A stretch of 64,000 nucleotides of DNA from Cephalopachus bancanus (Eukaryota; Chordata; Mammalia; Primates; Tarsiidae). Position 1 is the stretch's first letter; every line of letters begins with the position of its first letter. A model generated the notes under the pieces. It saw only the letters and a program-made list of their open reading frames with translations. It ran no database searches and was not told the DNA's origin. The stretch covers positions 6,974,501-7,038,500 of the forward strand of contig JAPVLO010000039.1 of the NCBI GenBank assembly GCA_027257055.1, written 5' to 3'. The translations under genes and the position numbers were made by a program. Below are positions 23,721 through 34,839 of the stretch, piece after piece.

Positions 23721-26472
23721 GATGCCGGGGTGAGAGCCACAGGTCAGACTTGCAGGAGGAAAGCCAGGAGGGAGGACTGGCTGGGTGGAATGGGGACGCC
23801 GGGCACAGGAGAAGCTGGGGGTGGGGGCTGAGAGCGGGTCCCTGAACAGGAGGGCAGGGCTGGTGACAGAAGATTCACTCTGAGAAGTGGAACTCAGCGG
23901 GCCTCAGAGTGGGCCTATGTGCTTCCCCACCTGCCTAGTGGGCTCCCTAGATTTGGAAGTAGTAGGTGAAGAACGCTACCACAGAGGCCCAGACAGTCCT
24001 AGCTCTGCTCCAGATGTCCTCTGCAAGAAGGACAACAAACTTTAACTCTTGTGCCAAGCCAAGCAGCTCTTCCAAAATATTAATTAGGGAGTCTAAAAAT
24101 CTCAGCACTGGGCTAAAAAAGCTCTCATTTTTCTCCTGGGTCCCCGGATCATCATCTTTCTGGAAGGAGGAGTCCTGGATTCCCAGATTCTCATCTCTCT
24201 TGACAGAGGATCACTGGACCCTCGGATGATTAACTCTCTCAACAGAGGGTGACTGGACCCCTGGCTCCTTATTTCTCCTGAAAGAGGGAACCTGGGACTC
24301 TGGATGCTTAACTCTCTCGACAGAGGGCCACCGAGCCCCTGGACTATTAATTCTCTCAACAGACGGCCATTGAACCCCTGGTTCCTTATCTCTCTCAACA
24401 GAGGGCCACTGGACCCCTGAGTCTTTATCTTTCTCGACAGAAGGCCACTGGACCCCTTATCTCTCTCAACAGAGGGCCACTGGACCCCTGGGTCTTTATC
24501 TTTCTCGACAGAAGGCCACTGGACCCCTGTGTCCTTATCTCTCTCAACAGAGGGCCACTGGGTCCCTGGGTCTTTATCTATCTTGACAGAGGGCCCTTGG
24601 ACCCCTGGGTTGCGATCTCTCTCAACAGAGGGCCACTGGACCACTGGGTCCTTATCTCTTTTGACAGATGGGCACTAGAACCCTGGTCCTTATCTTTCTC
24701 AACAGAGGACCACCAGACCCCTGGATGGTTAACTCTCTCAACAGAGGGTGACTGGATCCTTGGCCCCTTATCTCTTTTGACAGAAAGACCCTGGGACCCT
24801 GGGTGCTTAACTCTCTTGACAGAGGGCCACAGGAGACCTGGGTCCTTATCTCTCTGGATAGAGGACCACTGGACCCCTGGGTCTTTATCTATCTTGACAG
24901 AGGGCTTCTGGAACCCTGGGCTCTTATCTCTTTGGACAGAGGGCCCCTGGAACAATGGGTCTTTATCTCAGCAGAGGGCTACTGGACCCCTGGGTCCTTA
25001 TCTTTCTGGACAAATGACCCCTGGATTCCTGGGCCCTTATTTTTCTGAACAGAGGGCCCCTGGACCCCTAGGTCTTTATCTTTCTGGACAAGGGGTTCCT
25101 CCACCCCTGGCTCCTTGTCTCTCTTGACAGAGGGCCCCTGGAACTCTGGGTCTTTATCTAACTTGACAGAGGGCTCCAGGACCCCTGGGTCCTTATTTTT
25201 AGGAACAGAGGATCCCTGGACCCCTGGTTCTGTATCTTTCTGGACAGAGCATCCCTGGACCCTGTGTCCTTATTTTTCTGAACTGAAGGCCCCTGGACCC
25301 CTGGGTCCTTATCTTTCTGGAATGAGGGACTTCCAGAAGTCATGGCATTGATTCCTCTCCATGACCTCAACGATGGCACCTGCTTTGTTCACCTGGCCCA
25401 CAGGGTGCCATCAGGCATTTAGTGTAGTGTAGGGCTCTGGCCACTGTGTGCCAGGGGAGGCTGCCACTCCTGACCCTCCACCCCCAGCTCAGGGGCTCTA
25501 GGTATACACGTGCCAGCACCTTAAGCAAGAGAGGCCAGCAGGTGAGGGGAAGGTAGGAATCTGAGGTGGGCACCTCAAACTCGCAGGATTGTTTCTCTGG
25601 TATTGAACCTTGATGATGACAACAAGCCCTGGGGAGAGAAGTGTGCAGAGCCTGCTCCTGCCTGCTGTGGTTCCCCTCTGTGGCCTCGCCAGAGACCAGG
25701 TGAGTCACTAAGGAACCAGGAGCCCAGAATCAATGCCCTGGGGAGCATAAGTTGTGGAAACGAGCTCTGTGGATGGGGTGAGGGCACAACTCGCCTCCAG
25801 CTCTACCAGGCTTGACTTGACCTGTTGGAAGTAAATCACTCAGTCCCAGGCCGCCAGCTGTCCTCACTCCAGCCTGTCCTACCCAGTCAGGTCTCCGCTC
25901 CCACACGTACCCCAAAGTGGGTCCAGACAGGAGCCTGGGGACCACATCTGACATCCCTGTTGTGGGGCCTGGACACTCCCCTGATCTCCCTGGGTCTCTG
26001 GACCCTTCCCAGCAGTGCACTCACCTGCTACACAGGTGTGAACTGGGAACTCAGAGAGTTGCAAGGATCTGCAGTGGGGGGACCAAGCAAGCCTGAGGTA
26101 GCACCCTCACCACTGACACTGACATCCCCCAAGACTGTGGAGGACTAGGGGAGGGGCATCTCAACTGGTATCCAACGACACAGCAACCCACCTGTCCAGG
26201 TCTGGAGTGTTGATCCAGGACCATCTGTATTGCACTATTTACATTCCAGTGCTATGAAGAGAGAGAGAGTTGGGGTCAGAAGGCCTGATCCTTCTCTCTC
26301 CTGGGTCCCAGGTGGGCCGGAATGTCCCCAGCATCGCTGGCTGGGAACCTAGGACCCAGCCACTGCCCTGAGCGTACGTGGGGAAGAGCATTACCAATGT
26401 GGCCTTCTGTGGACAAAACACTGACACTCGGGCCTTTGTGATCTTGACCCTCTCAGGGGACACAGACACACA

Positions 26473-26507
<35 letters not shown>

Positions 26508-29500
26508 CTCCATGCCCACATAAACATTTAGGACAAGAACACTGCGTCAGAGCATCCTGGGTCAACTTGGTGATTCCACACCCTCTATGGTCCCAGGTGA
26601 GAGTTGGCCAGGGGAGGGATTCTAGGGATGGGACAGTGAGAGAACCGTCATCCTGCACCTCCAAGTCACTGACTGAGATTGAGAGGTGTCTGGTGGGAGT
26701 AACCTACAATCAGTCGCTCTTCCTGACAGCCAATCTGCAGGCCCACAGCAACCTAGCCATTGTCACCCCAGACAGTTTGCTGCCACTAAGGCAGGAGGGA
26801 CCCCACAGAATTCCCAGTCCAGCCAGATCTCAGCTCCCGCACACACCCCAACTTTGGTCCAGACAGGAGCCTGGGGACCACATCTGGCATTCACGTTTTT
26901 GGGCTTGAATACTCCTTTGGTCTCCTTGGGCCTCTGGACCCCTTCCTAGCCATGCGTTCACCTGCCACACCGGTGTGAACTGGAAACTCAGTGCATTGTA
27001 AGAATTTGTACAGTGCGGGGGGAGCAAGTGTGAGGTAACCCCCTCACCACTTTCATTGTGAACCCCTCAAATTGTGGAGGCCTGGAGGAGGGGTAACTGA
27101 CCTGGTGCCCGATGATACATTGACCTACCTATCCAGGTCTTGAGTGTTGATCCAGGACCATGTGAATTGTGTTATTTACATCCCTGTGCTGTGTAGAGAG
27201 AGAGTTGGGGTCAAAAGGCCTGATCCTTCTCTCTCCTGGGTCCCAGGTGGGCCGGAATGTCCTCAGCGTCACAGTCTGAGAACCCAGAACCCAACCACCA
27301 CCCTCAGCATATGTAGGGAAGGGCATTACCAGTGTGGCCCTCAGAGTCTCAAGGTCATCAAGGATGATCTGTTGACAAAACAGTGACACTCAGGCCTTTG
27401 TGACCTTGACTGCCTCAGAGGACACACACACACACACCATCCCTCCATACCTACACAAACATGTAGGACGTGAACAATGCATCAGAGCGTGCTGAGTCAA
27501 CTAGGTTATTCCACACCCTCTATTGCCCTGGGTGACAGTTGGTCAGGGGATGGATTTTTTAGCGGATTGTGGGAGTACCCATTGATGTACCCATTGAGAT
27601 GCCCACTAAGATTGAGGGGTTCCTGTTGGGTGTACACTGCCATCAGTCACTCTTCCTGACAGCCAGCTTGCAGGTCCATAGTACCCGGCTGTTGTCTCCA
27701 GACGCTTTGCTGACCCACTGAGGCAGGAGGGATGGACCCCACAGATTTCCCATCAAAACCAGTTCTGAGCTCCCACACACACACCCTAAATTGGGCCTAG
27801 GCAGGAGCCTGGGGCCACGTCTAGCATTCATTATGTTGGGCTTGAACACTCCCTTGATCTGCCTGGGACACCGGGTCCCTCCAGGTCGTGCACTCACCTG
27901 CCATTCAGGTGTGAACTGAGAACTCAAGTGTGTTGCAATGATTTGTCCAGTGTTAGGAACAAACCTGCCTGAGGTAGCCCTCTCACCATTGTCATTGTGA
28001 ATCCCCCAAATTGTGGAGACCTGGGGGAAGGGTATCTGAGCTGGTGCTCAAAGACATATCGGCTTACCTTTCCAGGACTTGAATGTTGATAGAGGACCAT
28101 TTGAATAACACTGTCTACAACCCGGTGCTGTGTAGCAAGAGAGTTGTGGTCAAAAGGCCTGATCCTTCACTCTCCTGGGTCCCAGGTAAGCCGGAATATC
28201 CTCAGTGTCACAGGCTGAGAACCCGGGCTGCCCACCACCACCCTTAGTATACATGGGGAAGGACATTCCCATTATGACCTTCACAATCTAAAAGTCATTT
28301 CGGTTGATCTGTGGATATAACAGTGTCACTCAGGTCCTTGTGTCCTTGACCTCCTCAGAGGAGACACACGCACAATGACACATGCCCACACTGACATGTA
28401 GAACATGAACACTGCCTCAGAGTGTCATGGGCCAACTTGGTTTTTCCACCCCTTCTATTTTCCCAGGTGAGAGATGGTCAGGGGAGAGATTTAGAGATGA
28501 GGGAGCAGTTGTCCGGCATGTCTGAGTTGCTGATTGAGATTGAGGTGTGCCTGATGTGTATACCCTACAATCGGTCTCTCTTCCTGACAATCCACCTGCA
28601 GGCCCTCAGCAGCCGGCCACTGTCTCCACTGATACTTTACTAACCCACTGAGGGTGGAGGGACTCCACAGAATTTCCATACCAGCCAACTCTGAGCTCCC
28701 ACACACACCCCAACTTAGGTCCACACAGGAGCCTAGGGACCACATCTAGCATTCATTTTCTTGGAATTGAATACTCTCTAAGTCTAAGTCTCCTTGAGCC
28801 TCTGGATTTCTCCCCCAGCCATGCACTGACCTGCCACACAGGTGTGAACTGGGAACTCGGTGCGTTGCAAGGATTTGTACAGTGAGTGAGGGGACAAGCA
28901 AGTGTGAGGTAACCCCCTCACCACTTTCATTGGGCACTCCCCAAATTGTGGAGGTCTGGGGGAGGGGTATCTGACCTGGTGCTCAATGACACATCGACTT
29001 ACCTTTCCAGGACTTGGGTGTTGATACAGGGCCATTGAATAGCATCTACATCCCGGTGCTGTGTAGTAAGAGAGTTGGGTACAAAAGGCCTGGGTCCCAG
29101 GTAGGCTGGAATATCCTTAGTGTCACAGGCTGAGAACTCAGGCTGCCCACCTTAGTATACATGAGGAAGGGCATTACCATTATGGCCTTCTCTTTTTTTT
29201 TTTGAGTTGGAGTCTCACTCCCCAGACTGGAGTGCAGTGGCCGCTCCCGGCCACCGCAGCCTCGGCCTGCTGGGCTCCGGCGATCCTTCCGCCTCAGCCT
29301 TCCGAGTAGCTGGAACTACAGGCACGTGCAACCACGCCAGGCTAACTTTTTATTTATTGTAGAGATGAGGTCTCACCAAGTTGCCCAGGTGGGTCTCGAA
29401 CCCGTGGGCTCAGGCCATCCACTCACCTTGGCCTCCCAAAATGCGGGATTACAGGCTGAGCCACCGAGCCCGGCCATTATGGCCTTCTCTATCTCCAGGT

Positions 29501-30443
29501 CATTTTGGTTGAACTATGGAAATAAAAGTGACACTCAGGCCATTGTGACCTTGACCCTGTCAGACAAGATACACACATACGCACACACACACACAAAACT
29601 TCACTCACACACAAAACTCTATGCAGGGCACGAGCAATGCATCAGAGCGTGCTGGGCCAACTTGGTTTTTCCATACCCTCTATGGTCCCAAGTGAGAGTT
29701 GGCCAGGGGAGGGGTTTTTAGGGATGGGGTAGTGGGGCGCAGCTGTTCTGCATCTCTAGGTGCTGATTGAGATTGAGGGTCCTTGATGGGTATACCCTGC
29801 CATCGGTCACTCTTTCCAACTGCCAACCTGCAGGCCCACAGCACTCTGACCATTCTCACCTGAGACACTTTGCTCCCACTGAAGCAGATGGGACCCCACA
29901 GACTCCCCAGCCCAGCCAGTTCACAGATCCCACACATCCCAACTTGGGTCCAGCCAGAAGGCTGGGCTATGTCTAGCATCACGCTATGGGGCTTGGACAC
30001 TCGTTTGGTCTCCCTGGGCCTCTGGACTCCTTCCCAGCTAGGTACTCATCTGCCATACAGGTGTGAACTGGAACCTCAACGGTTTGCAAGGGTTTGTCCC
30101 GGGGGTGGAAGGAAGCAAGCCTGAGGTAGCCCCCTCACCACTGTCATCGTGACTCCCCCACACTGTGGGGCCCTCGGGAGGGGTATCAGACCTGTTGCCT
30201 GGTGACACATTGACCCACCTGCCAAGGTCTGGAGTGTTGATCCAGGACCACATTATTTACTTCCTGGTTCTGTGAAGAGAAAAAGTTAGGGTCAAAGATC
30301 TGATCCTTCATTCTCCTGGGTTTCAGGTGGGTTGGAATGTCCTCAGGATACCAGGCTGAGAACCCAGGACCCAACCACCACCCTCAGCATACATGGGGTA
30401 CAGTGACACTCAGATCCTTGTGACCTTGATCTCCTCAGAGGAG

Positions 30444-30497
<54 letters not shown>

Positions 30498-33400
30498 CCA
30501 TGCACTCACACACATATAGGACATGAACAGTGCATCAGAGCGTCCTGGGTCAACCTGATTATTCCATACCCCCTATGGTCCCAGAAGAGAGTTGGCCAGG
30601 GGAGGGATTTTAGGGGTGGGATAGTGAGAGAACAGTCATCCTGCACCTCCAAGGGACCAGTTGAGATTGAGGGGTGCCAGGTGGGTGTATGCTGCAATTG
30701 ATCACTCTTCCTGACAGCCAACCTACAGGCCCACAGCGACCTGGCTGTTGTCACCACACACACTTTGCTTCCACTAGGGCAGGAGGGACCCCACAGAATT
30801 CCCAGTCCAGCCAGATCTCAGCTCCCACACACACCCCAACTTAGGTCCAGCCAGGAGCCTGGGAACCATATCTGGCATGCCTGTTGTGAGGCTTGGACAC
30901 TCTTTGGTCTCCCTAGGCCTCCAGATTCCCTCACCAGCTGTGCACTCACCTGCCACACAGGTGCGAACTGAGAACTCTGTGCACTGCGAGGATTTGTCCA
31001 GTGAGGGGAGGACAAGCAAATTGAGATAGCTCCCTTACCATAGCAACTGACACCCCCCAAACTGTAGAGGCCTAGGGGAGGGGTATCTAACCTGGTGCCC
31101 AATGACACATTGACCCACATGTCCAGGTCTTGAGTGTTTATTCAGGACCATGTGAGTTGCATTATTTACAGCCTGGTGCTGTGTAGAGAGAGAGTTGGGG
31201 TCAAAAGGCCTTATCCTTCTCTCTCCTGGGTCCCAGGTGGGTTGGAATGTCCTCAGCATCACAGGCTGAGAACCCAGAACCAAACCACTACCCTCAGCAT
31301 ACATGAGGAAGGGCATTACCAATGTGGCCCTTAGAGTCTCAAGGTCATCATGGTTGATCTGTTGACATAACATTGACACTCAGGCCCTTGTGACCTTGAC
31401 CCCCTCAGAAGACACACACACACACACCCCTCCATGCACACACAAACATGTAGGACATGAACACTGCATCAGGGTGTCCTGGGTCAACTTGGTTATTCCA
31501 TACCCTCTATGTTCCCAGGGAAGAATTGGCCAGGGGAGGGGCTTTTGGGGATAGTATAGTGGGGGAACAACTATCCAGCATCTCTGCAGTGCTGATTGAG
31601 ATTGAAGGGTGCCTGCTGGTTATACCTATAATTGGTCACTCTTCCTGACAGCCAACCTGGAGGCCCACAGTGCCCAGCTAGTATCTCCACAGACACTTTG
31701 CTGATCTACTGAGGCAGGAGAGACCCCACAGACTTCCCATCAAAGCCAGTGAGCTCCCCCACACACCTTCAACTTGGGTTCAGATAGGAGCCCGGGGACC
31801 ATGTCCAGCATTCATTTTGTTGGGTTTGAACACTCACTTGGTCTGTCTGGGCCTCCGGATACCCTCTCCATTCATGCACATAGCTTCCACACAGGTGTGA
31901 ACTGGGAACTCAGTGTGTTGCAAGGATTTTTCCATTGTTGGGGACAAACAAGCCTGAGGTAGTCCCCTCACCACTGTCATTGTGAATCTCCCAAATTGTG
32001 GAGGCCTGGAGGAGGAGTGTTTGATCTGGTGCCCAATGACACATAGACTTACCTTTCCAGGACTTGAGTATTGATACAGGACCATTTGAATAACATTATC
32101 TATGTCCCGGTGCTGTGTAGTAAGAGTTGGGGTCAAAAGGCCCGATCCTTCACTCTCCTGGGTCCCAGGTGGACCAGAACATCCTCCATGTCACGGGCTG
32201 AGAACTCAGTCTGCCCACCACCACCCTTAGTATACATGGGGAAGGGCATTACCACAACGGCCTTCACAATCTCCAGGTCATTTTGGCTGATCAGTGGAAA
32301 TAACAGTAACACTCAGGCCCTTGCAACCTTGACCTCCTCAGACAAGATACACAGACACAGATACACACACACGACTCCATGCACACACAAACATGCAGAA
32401 CATGAACACTGCATCACAACATGCTGGGCTAACTTGGTTATTCCATACCCTCCATGGTCCTGAGTGAGACCTGGCCAGGGGAGGGGTTTTTAGGGATGGG
32501 TTTGTGGTGGTGCAGCTATTCTGCATCTCTAGGTGCTGATTGAGATTGAGGGTGCTTGATGGGCATACCCCGCCATTGGCCACTCTTTCCAACTGCCAAC
32601 CTGCAGGCCCACAGCACCCTGACCATTCTCACCTGAGACACTTTGCTCACACTGAGGCAGGAAGAACTTCACAGACTCCCCAGCTCAGCCAGTTCACAGC
32701 TCCCGTACACAACCCAACTTGATTCTAACCAGAAGGCTGGTGACTTCGTCTGGCGTCCCTGTTGTGGGCCCTGGTTTCCCTGGGCCTCTAGATCCCCTCC
32801 CCAGCCATGCATTCATCTGACGCACATGTGTAAGCTGAAAACTCAGTGGTTATAAAGATTTAACCATGGGGGGAACAAGTAAGCCTGAGTTAGTCCCCTT
32901 AACCCTTTCATCATGAACCCCCCAAACTGTGGAGGCCTGAGGGAGGGATATCTGACCTGGTGCCTAATAACACACTGACTTACCTGTTCACGCCTTGAGT
33001 GTATGTATTTGATATGATCAATGCAAGTGTCAACGCGTTTGTGCTGTGCAGAGAAGCAGAGTTGGGGTCAAGGGGTCTTATTCTTCTCTCTTCTGTGTCC
33101 CAGGTGGGCTGGAATGTCCTCAGCGTTACAAGCTGAGAACCCAGGACACCTCCCACCACCATGAGCATACATGGGGAAGGGCATTACCATTGTGGCCTTC
33201 ACAGTCTCAAGGTCATCACGGCTGATCTATGGACATAAAAGCGACTCTCAGGCCTTGTGATCTTGAGCCCCTCAGACAGCATCTCTCTCTCTATCTTTCT
33301 TTCACACACACACAACACACACACACACACACACACACCTCCACGCACTCGCAAACAAGCAGGATATAAACACTGCATCAAAGCAAACTGGGACAACTTG

Positions 33401-34785
33401 GTTTTTCCACACTCTGTATGGTCCCAGGTGAGAGCTGGCCAGTGGGGGGGGTTAGGGATGAGATAGCAGAGGAACGGCTGTCCTGCACGTTGAAGGTGCC
33501 AACTGAGATTGTGGCGTTTCTGGTTTGTGTACCTATAATTCCTCACTCTTCCCAACAGCCAACCTGCAAACCCACAGTGCCCTGACCATTCTCACCCCGG
33601 ATGCTTGTCTGGACTCTCAGAGGTGGTAGTCACCCCACAGACTTCCCCATGAGTCCTGTGTTATGGCCTCAGTCTGGCAGTTAAACAAGCCTGGCTTCTC
33701 AGGTTGCTGAGTGATCAATGCCACTCACAGAGTGTGCCACACCCTGGGCAAATATTTTTAGCAGGGCATTCGTCTACACACTTTGAGTCAGTGATGGCAT
33801 CATGCAAGCCCAATCTCACATGAAACAGGGCAAAAGAAATACCGTGCCAGCCAGTGGGAACAACCTGTCACCCTGCATGTCAAACTTCTGAGCCTGTACA
33901 CGGCCACTGAGCTCTGGAAAACCCTGTTGTCACAGATCCTACAGTTCCCTGGAGGATCCAGTGAGCCTCACGTTTGAGGTGGGGACAGTGGAAGGACTGG
34001 GGACCTCAAGGTTGGGGGATACCCAGGAAGGGAGGAAGAGACATGTGCTACTCTTGGACCAGCTCAGTTCCTGAGAGGAATGTTCTGAGAATTTCCAGTG
34101 AAGTGTTGTCCCTCACCCCAGACTGTCCAGGATATAAGGGTCTACAGGGCTGGGTTTTCTCTCATCCTGCAGACCTGCCTTCTCCAGCTCCCCCCAAACA
34201 GGTAGGGTCTAATGCCTCAAAGAACACCCTTATCCCATAACTGTACTTCTTGTCACCAGGAGTTCCCTGACTGAGCCCTGATACATACACGCACAAGGGA
34301 AAAGCTTGGAGTATGTACACAGAGGCTTTTTTTCAGGTGCATCCACCCAAGTGTACACACCCAGCGCTGCCCCCATAATTTCCCTCCTGACTGCAGTTCT
34401 GACCCCATAACCAGGACCTACCACATAACTGGAAGGGCTCACAGCAAAATGAACCCGTGGGACTGCTCATCAGTGAGTCTCAGAACTTCAGGATGGTGAC
34501 AGCAGAGCACTCACCCACTGACCTCAGGCCATCAGGAGAGGGGCCATGTGCTACCGCGTGGGTCACCTCCTAGAAAATCCACCCTGCCCACCACCCCCAG
34601 GTCCCCATCAGCCTCCCCATGGCAAGTGGGATCCAGCCAGGTGGATCTGGAGGGGTGAGCAGGGTAAAGCTGCTGCAGGTGAGAGGGGGCACATTCTGGA
34701 GACATGGGGTTCCAGGGCCACTGTCTCCCATCACCTGCACCCACTCACCTTGGAGTAACTCATGGCATTGCAGGATTCCAGGGCT
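23713..34785 (-). CDS. IL32: IL32 copy A: expanded IL-32-like gene, coding status uncertain
   Basis: Human IL-32 is a cytokine without a classical signal peptide that induces TNF, IL-6 and IL-8. Reading on the minus strand: start exon 34749-34785 (ATG at 34763-34761, peptide MSYSK, donor AAG|GTGAGT); an eightfold array of the next two exons (26192-33226); exon 25795-25821 (VKSSLVELE, compare human VMSSLAELE); exon starting 25628; a ~39-bp minisatellite; the C-terminal helical exon ending at the TAG 23947-23949; and a degraded polyadenylation signal GATAAA (23713-23718). Exons taken from array unit 1 join in frame (MSYSK, ISRDDLETVKATM, HKRVDTCIDHIKY...). The C-terminal part reads ESFFSPVLRFLDSLINILEE, matching human ESFCDKVMRWFQAML. 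Against coding: in-frame TGA at 24211-24213, several frame breaks in the minisatellite, and no promoter unit. It could be a decayed giant gene or one with unusual splicing. Confidence 0.7.
23947..24135 (-). CDS. IL32: IL32 copy A C-terminal helical exon
   Basis: Open from the last repeat-like unit (KDDDPGTQEKNESF) to the TAG, encoding an amphipathic, leucine-rich helix. Trp and Phe residues near the end (DIWSRARTVWASVVAFF) parallel copy C (NIWASLTAYVQA). The frame is the same as that of the 39-bp repeats upstream. Confidence 0.7.
   Translation of the reverse strand, partial: EKNESFFSPVLRFLDSLINILEELLGLAQELKFVVLLAEDIWSRARTVWASVVAFFTYYFQI
24120..25345 (-). repeat. 39-bp (13-codon) minisatellite, about 30 units, inside an IL32 exon
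   Basis: Head-to-tail units of 39 bp, with few short ones. Read on the minus strand they encode variants of VQWPSVERDKDPG. Unit starts (plus coordinates) step 39 bp: about 24318, 24357, 24396 and 24435, then, after one short unit, 24467, 24506 and 24545. A 7-bp shortening near 24450 shifts the frame, and a TGG-to-TGA change lies at 24211-24213. The homologous segment is present once in copy C and twice in copy B, so it was amplified from an IL32 coding segment corresponding to the human SPVPDVEDPATEEPG region. No spacers separate units, so this is not a CRISPR array. Confidence 0.92.
25795..25821 (-). CDS. IL32: IL32 copy A 9-codon exon (VKSSLVELE)
   Basis: 27 nt after the acceptor CAACAG, the same length as in copy C. 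The donor reads GAG|GCGAGT, a GC rather than GT donor; B and C have GTGAGT at this site. Confidence 0.75.
26461..26505. repeat. (CA)n microsatellite, array unit 8
   Basis: Nearly pure CA run; homologous shorter or longer runs sit at the same place in other units. Confidence 0.95.
29193..29475 (-). mobile_element. Young Alu inserted in IL32 exon a of array unit 5
   Basis: A young-type Alu flanked by the perfect target duplication ATTATGGCCTTCTC at 29179-29192 and 29476-29489. The target lies inside the 39-nt exon a of this unit, so that exon is split. Confidence 0.95.
30445..30495. repeat. (CA)n microsatellite, array unit 4
   Basis: Pure CA run of about 51 bp, the longest in the array. Confidence 0.95.
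33303..33338. repeat. (CA)n microsatellite, upstream of array unit 1
   Basis: CA run with one interruption. Confidence 0.93.
33640..34740 (-). other. IL32 copy A first intron, homologous to B and C introns
   Basis: Matches 38280-39440 (inverted) and 56220-57270 (direct), for example GGCAGTT(A/G)(A/G)ACAAGCCTGG and TGATCAATGCCACTCACAG. No exon is recognised inside. Confidence 0.75.
34749..34785 (-). CDS. IL32: IL32 copy A start exon (MSYSK)
   Basis: Acceptor CTCTCCCTAG, 22 nt of leader, ATG, five codons, donor AAG|GTGAGT. Compare human MCFPK followed by a phase-0 intron. It directly abuts sequence that in copy B lies about 2 kb further from the start exon. Confidence 0.75.
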
Positions 34786-34839
34786 CTAGGGAGAGGAGGG
34801 TGTCAGGCTGAATGGGAAGCAGTTCTGGATCCAGTACGG

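Larger units (their letters stand above)
26180..33240 (-). repeat. IL32: Eightfold ~936-bp tandem array carrying two IL32 exons per unit
   Basis: Eight units with landmark ACTTGAGTGTTGAT-like text at about 26205, 27138, 28077, 29012, 30229, 31128, 32063 and 32995; spacing is 932-938 bp except one unit lengthened by an Alu and one shortened by a deletion. Each unit holds exon a (39 nt, DDLETLRAT-like, compare human SDDMKKLKAR) and exon b (60 nt, HRDVNNTIHMVLDQHSRPG-like, compare human HQAIERFYDK). Positions a/b: unit 1 33188-33226/32984-33043; 2 32253-32291/32053-32112; 3 31320-31358/31119-31178; 4 deleted/30219-30269; 5 Alu-split/29003-29058; 6 28270-28308/28068-28127; 7 27330-27368/27129-27188; 8 truncated/26192-26251. 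Units 1 and 3 look most intact. Several units carry a CA microsatellite. Copies B and C have a single a/b pair. Confidence 0.92.

Noticed and set aside
24102..24955. Open frames of repeated VQWPSVERDKDPG-like peptide as a stand-alone novel repeat protein
   Set aside because: The frames are pieces of the 39-bp minisatellite that lies in frame with the IL32 C-terminal exon; the single-copy homologous segment in copy C shows its origin.
24120..25345. CRISPR-like array
   Set aside because: Units are contiguous without unique spacers, and the genome is mammalian.
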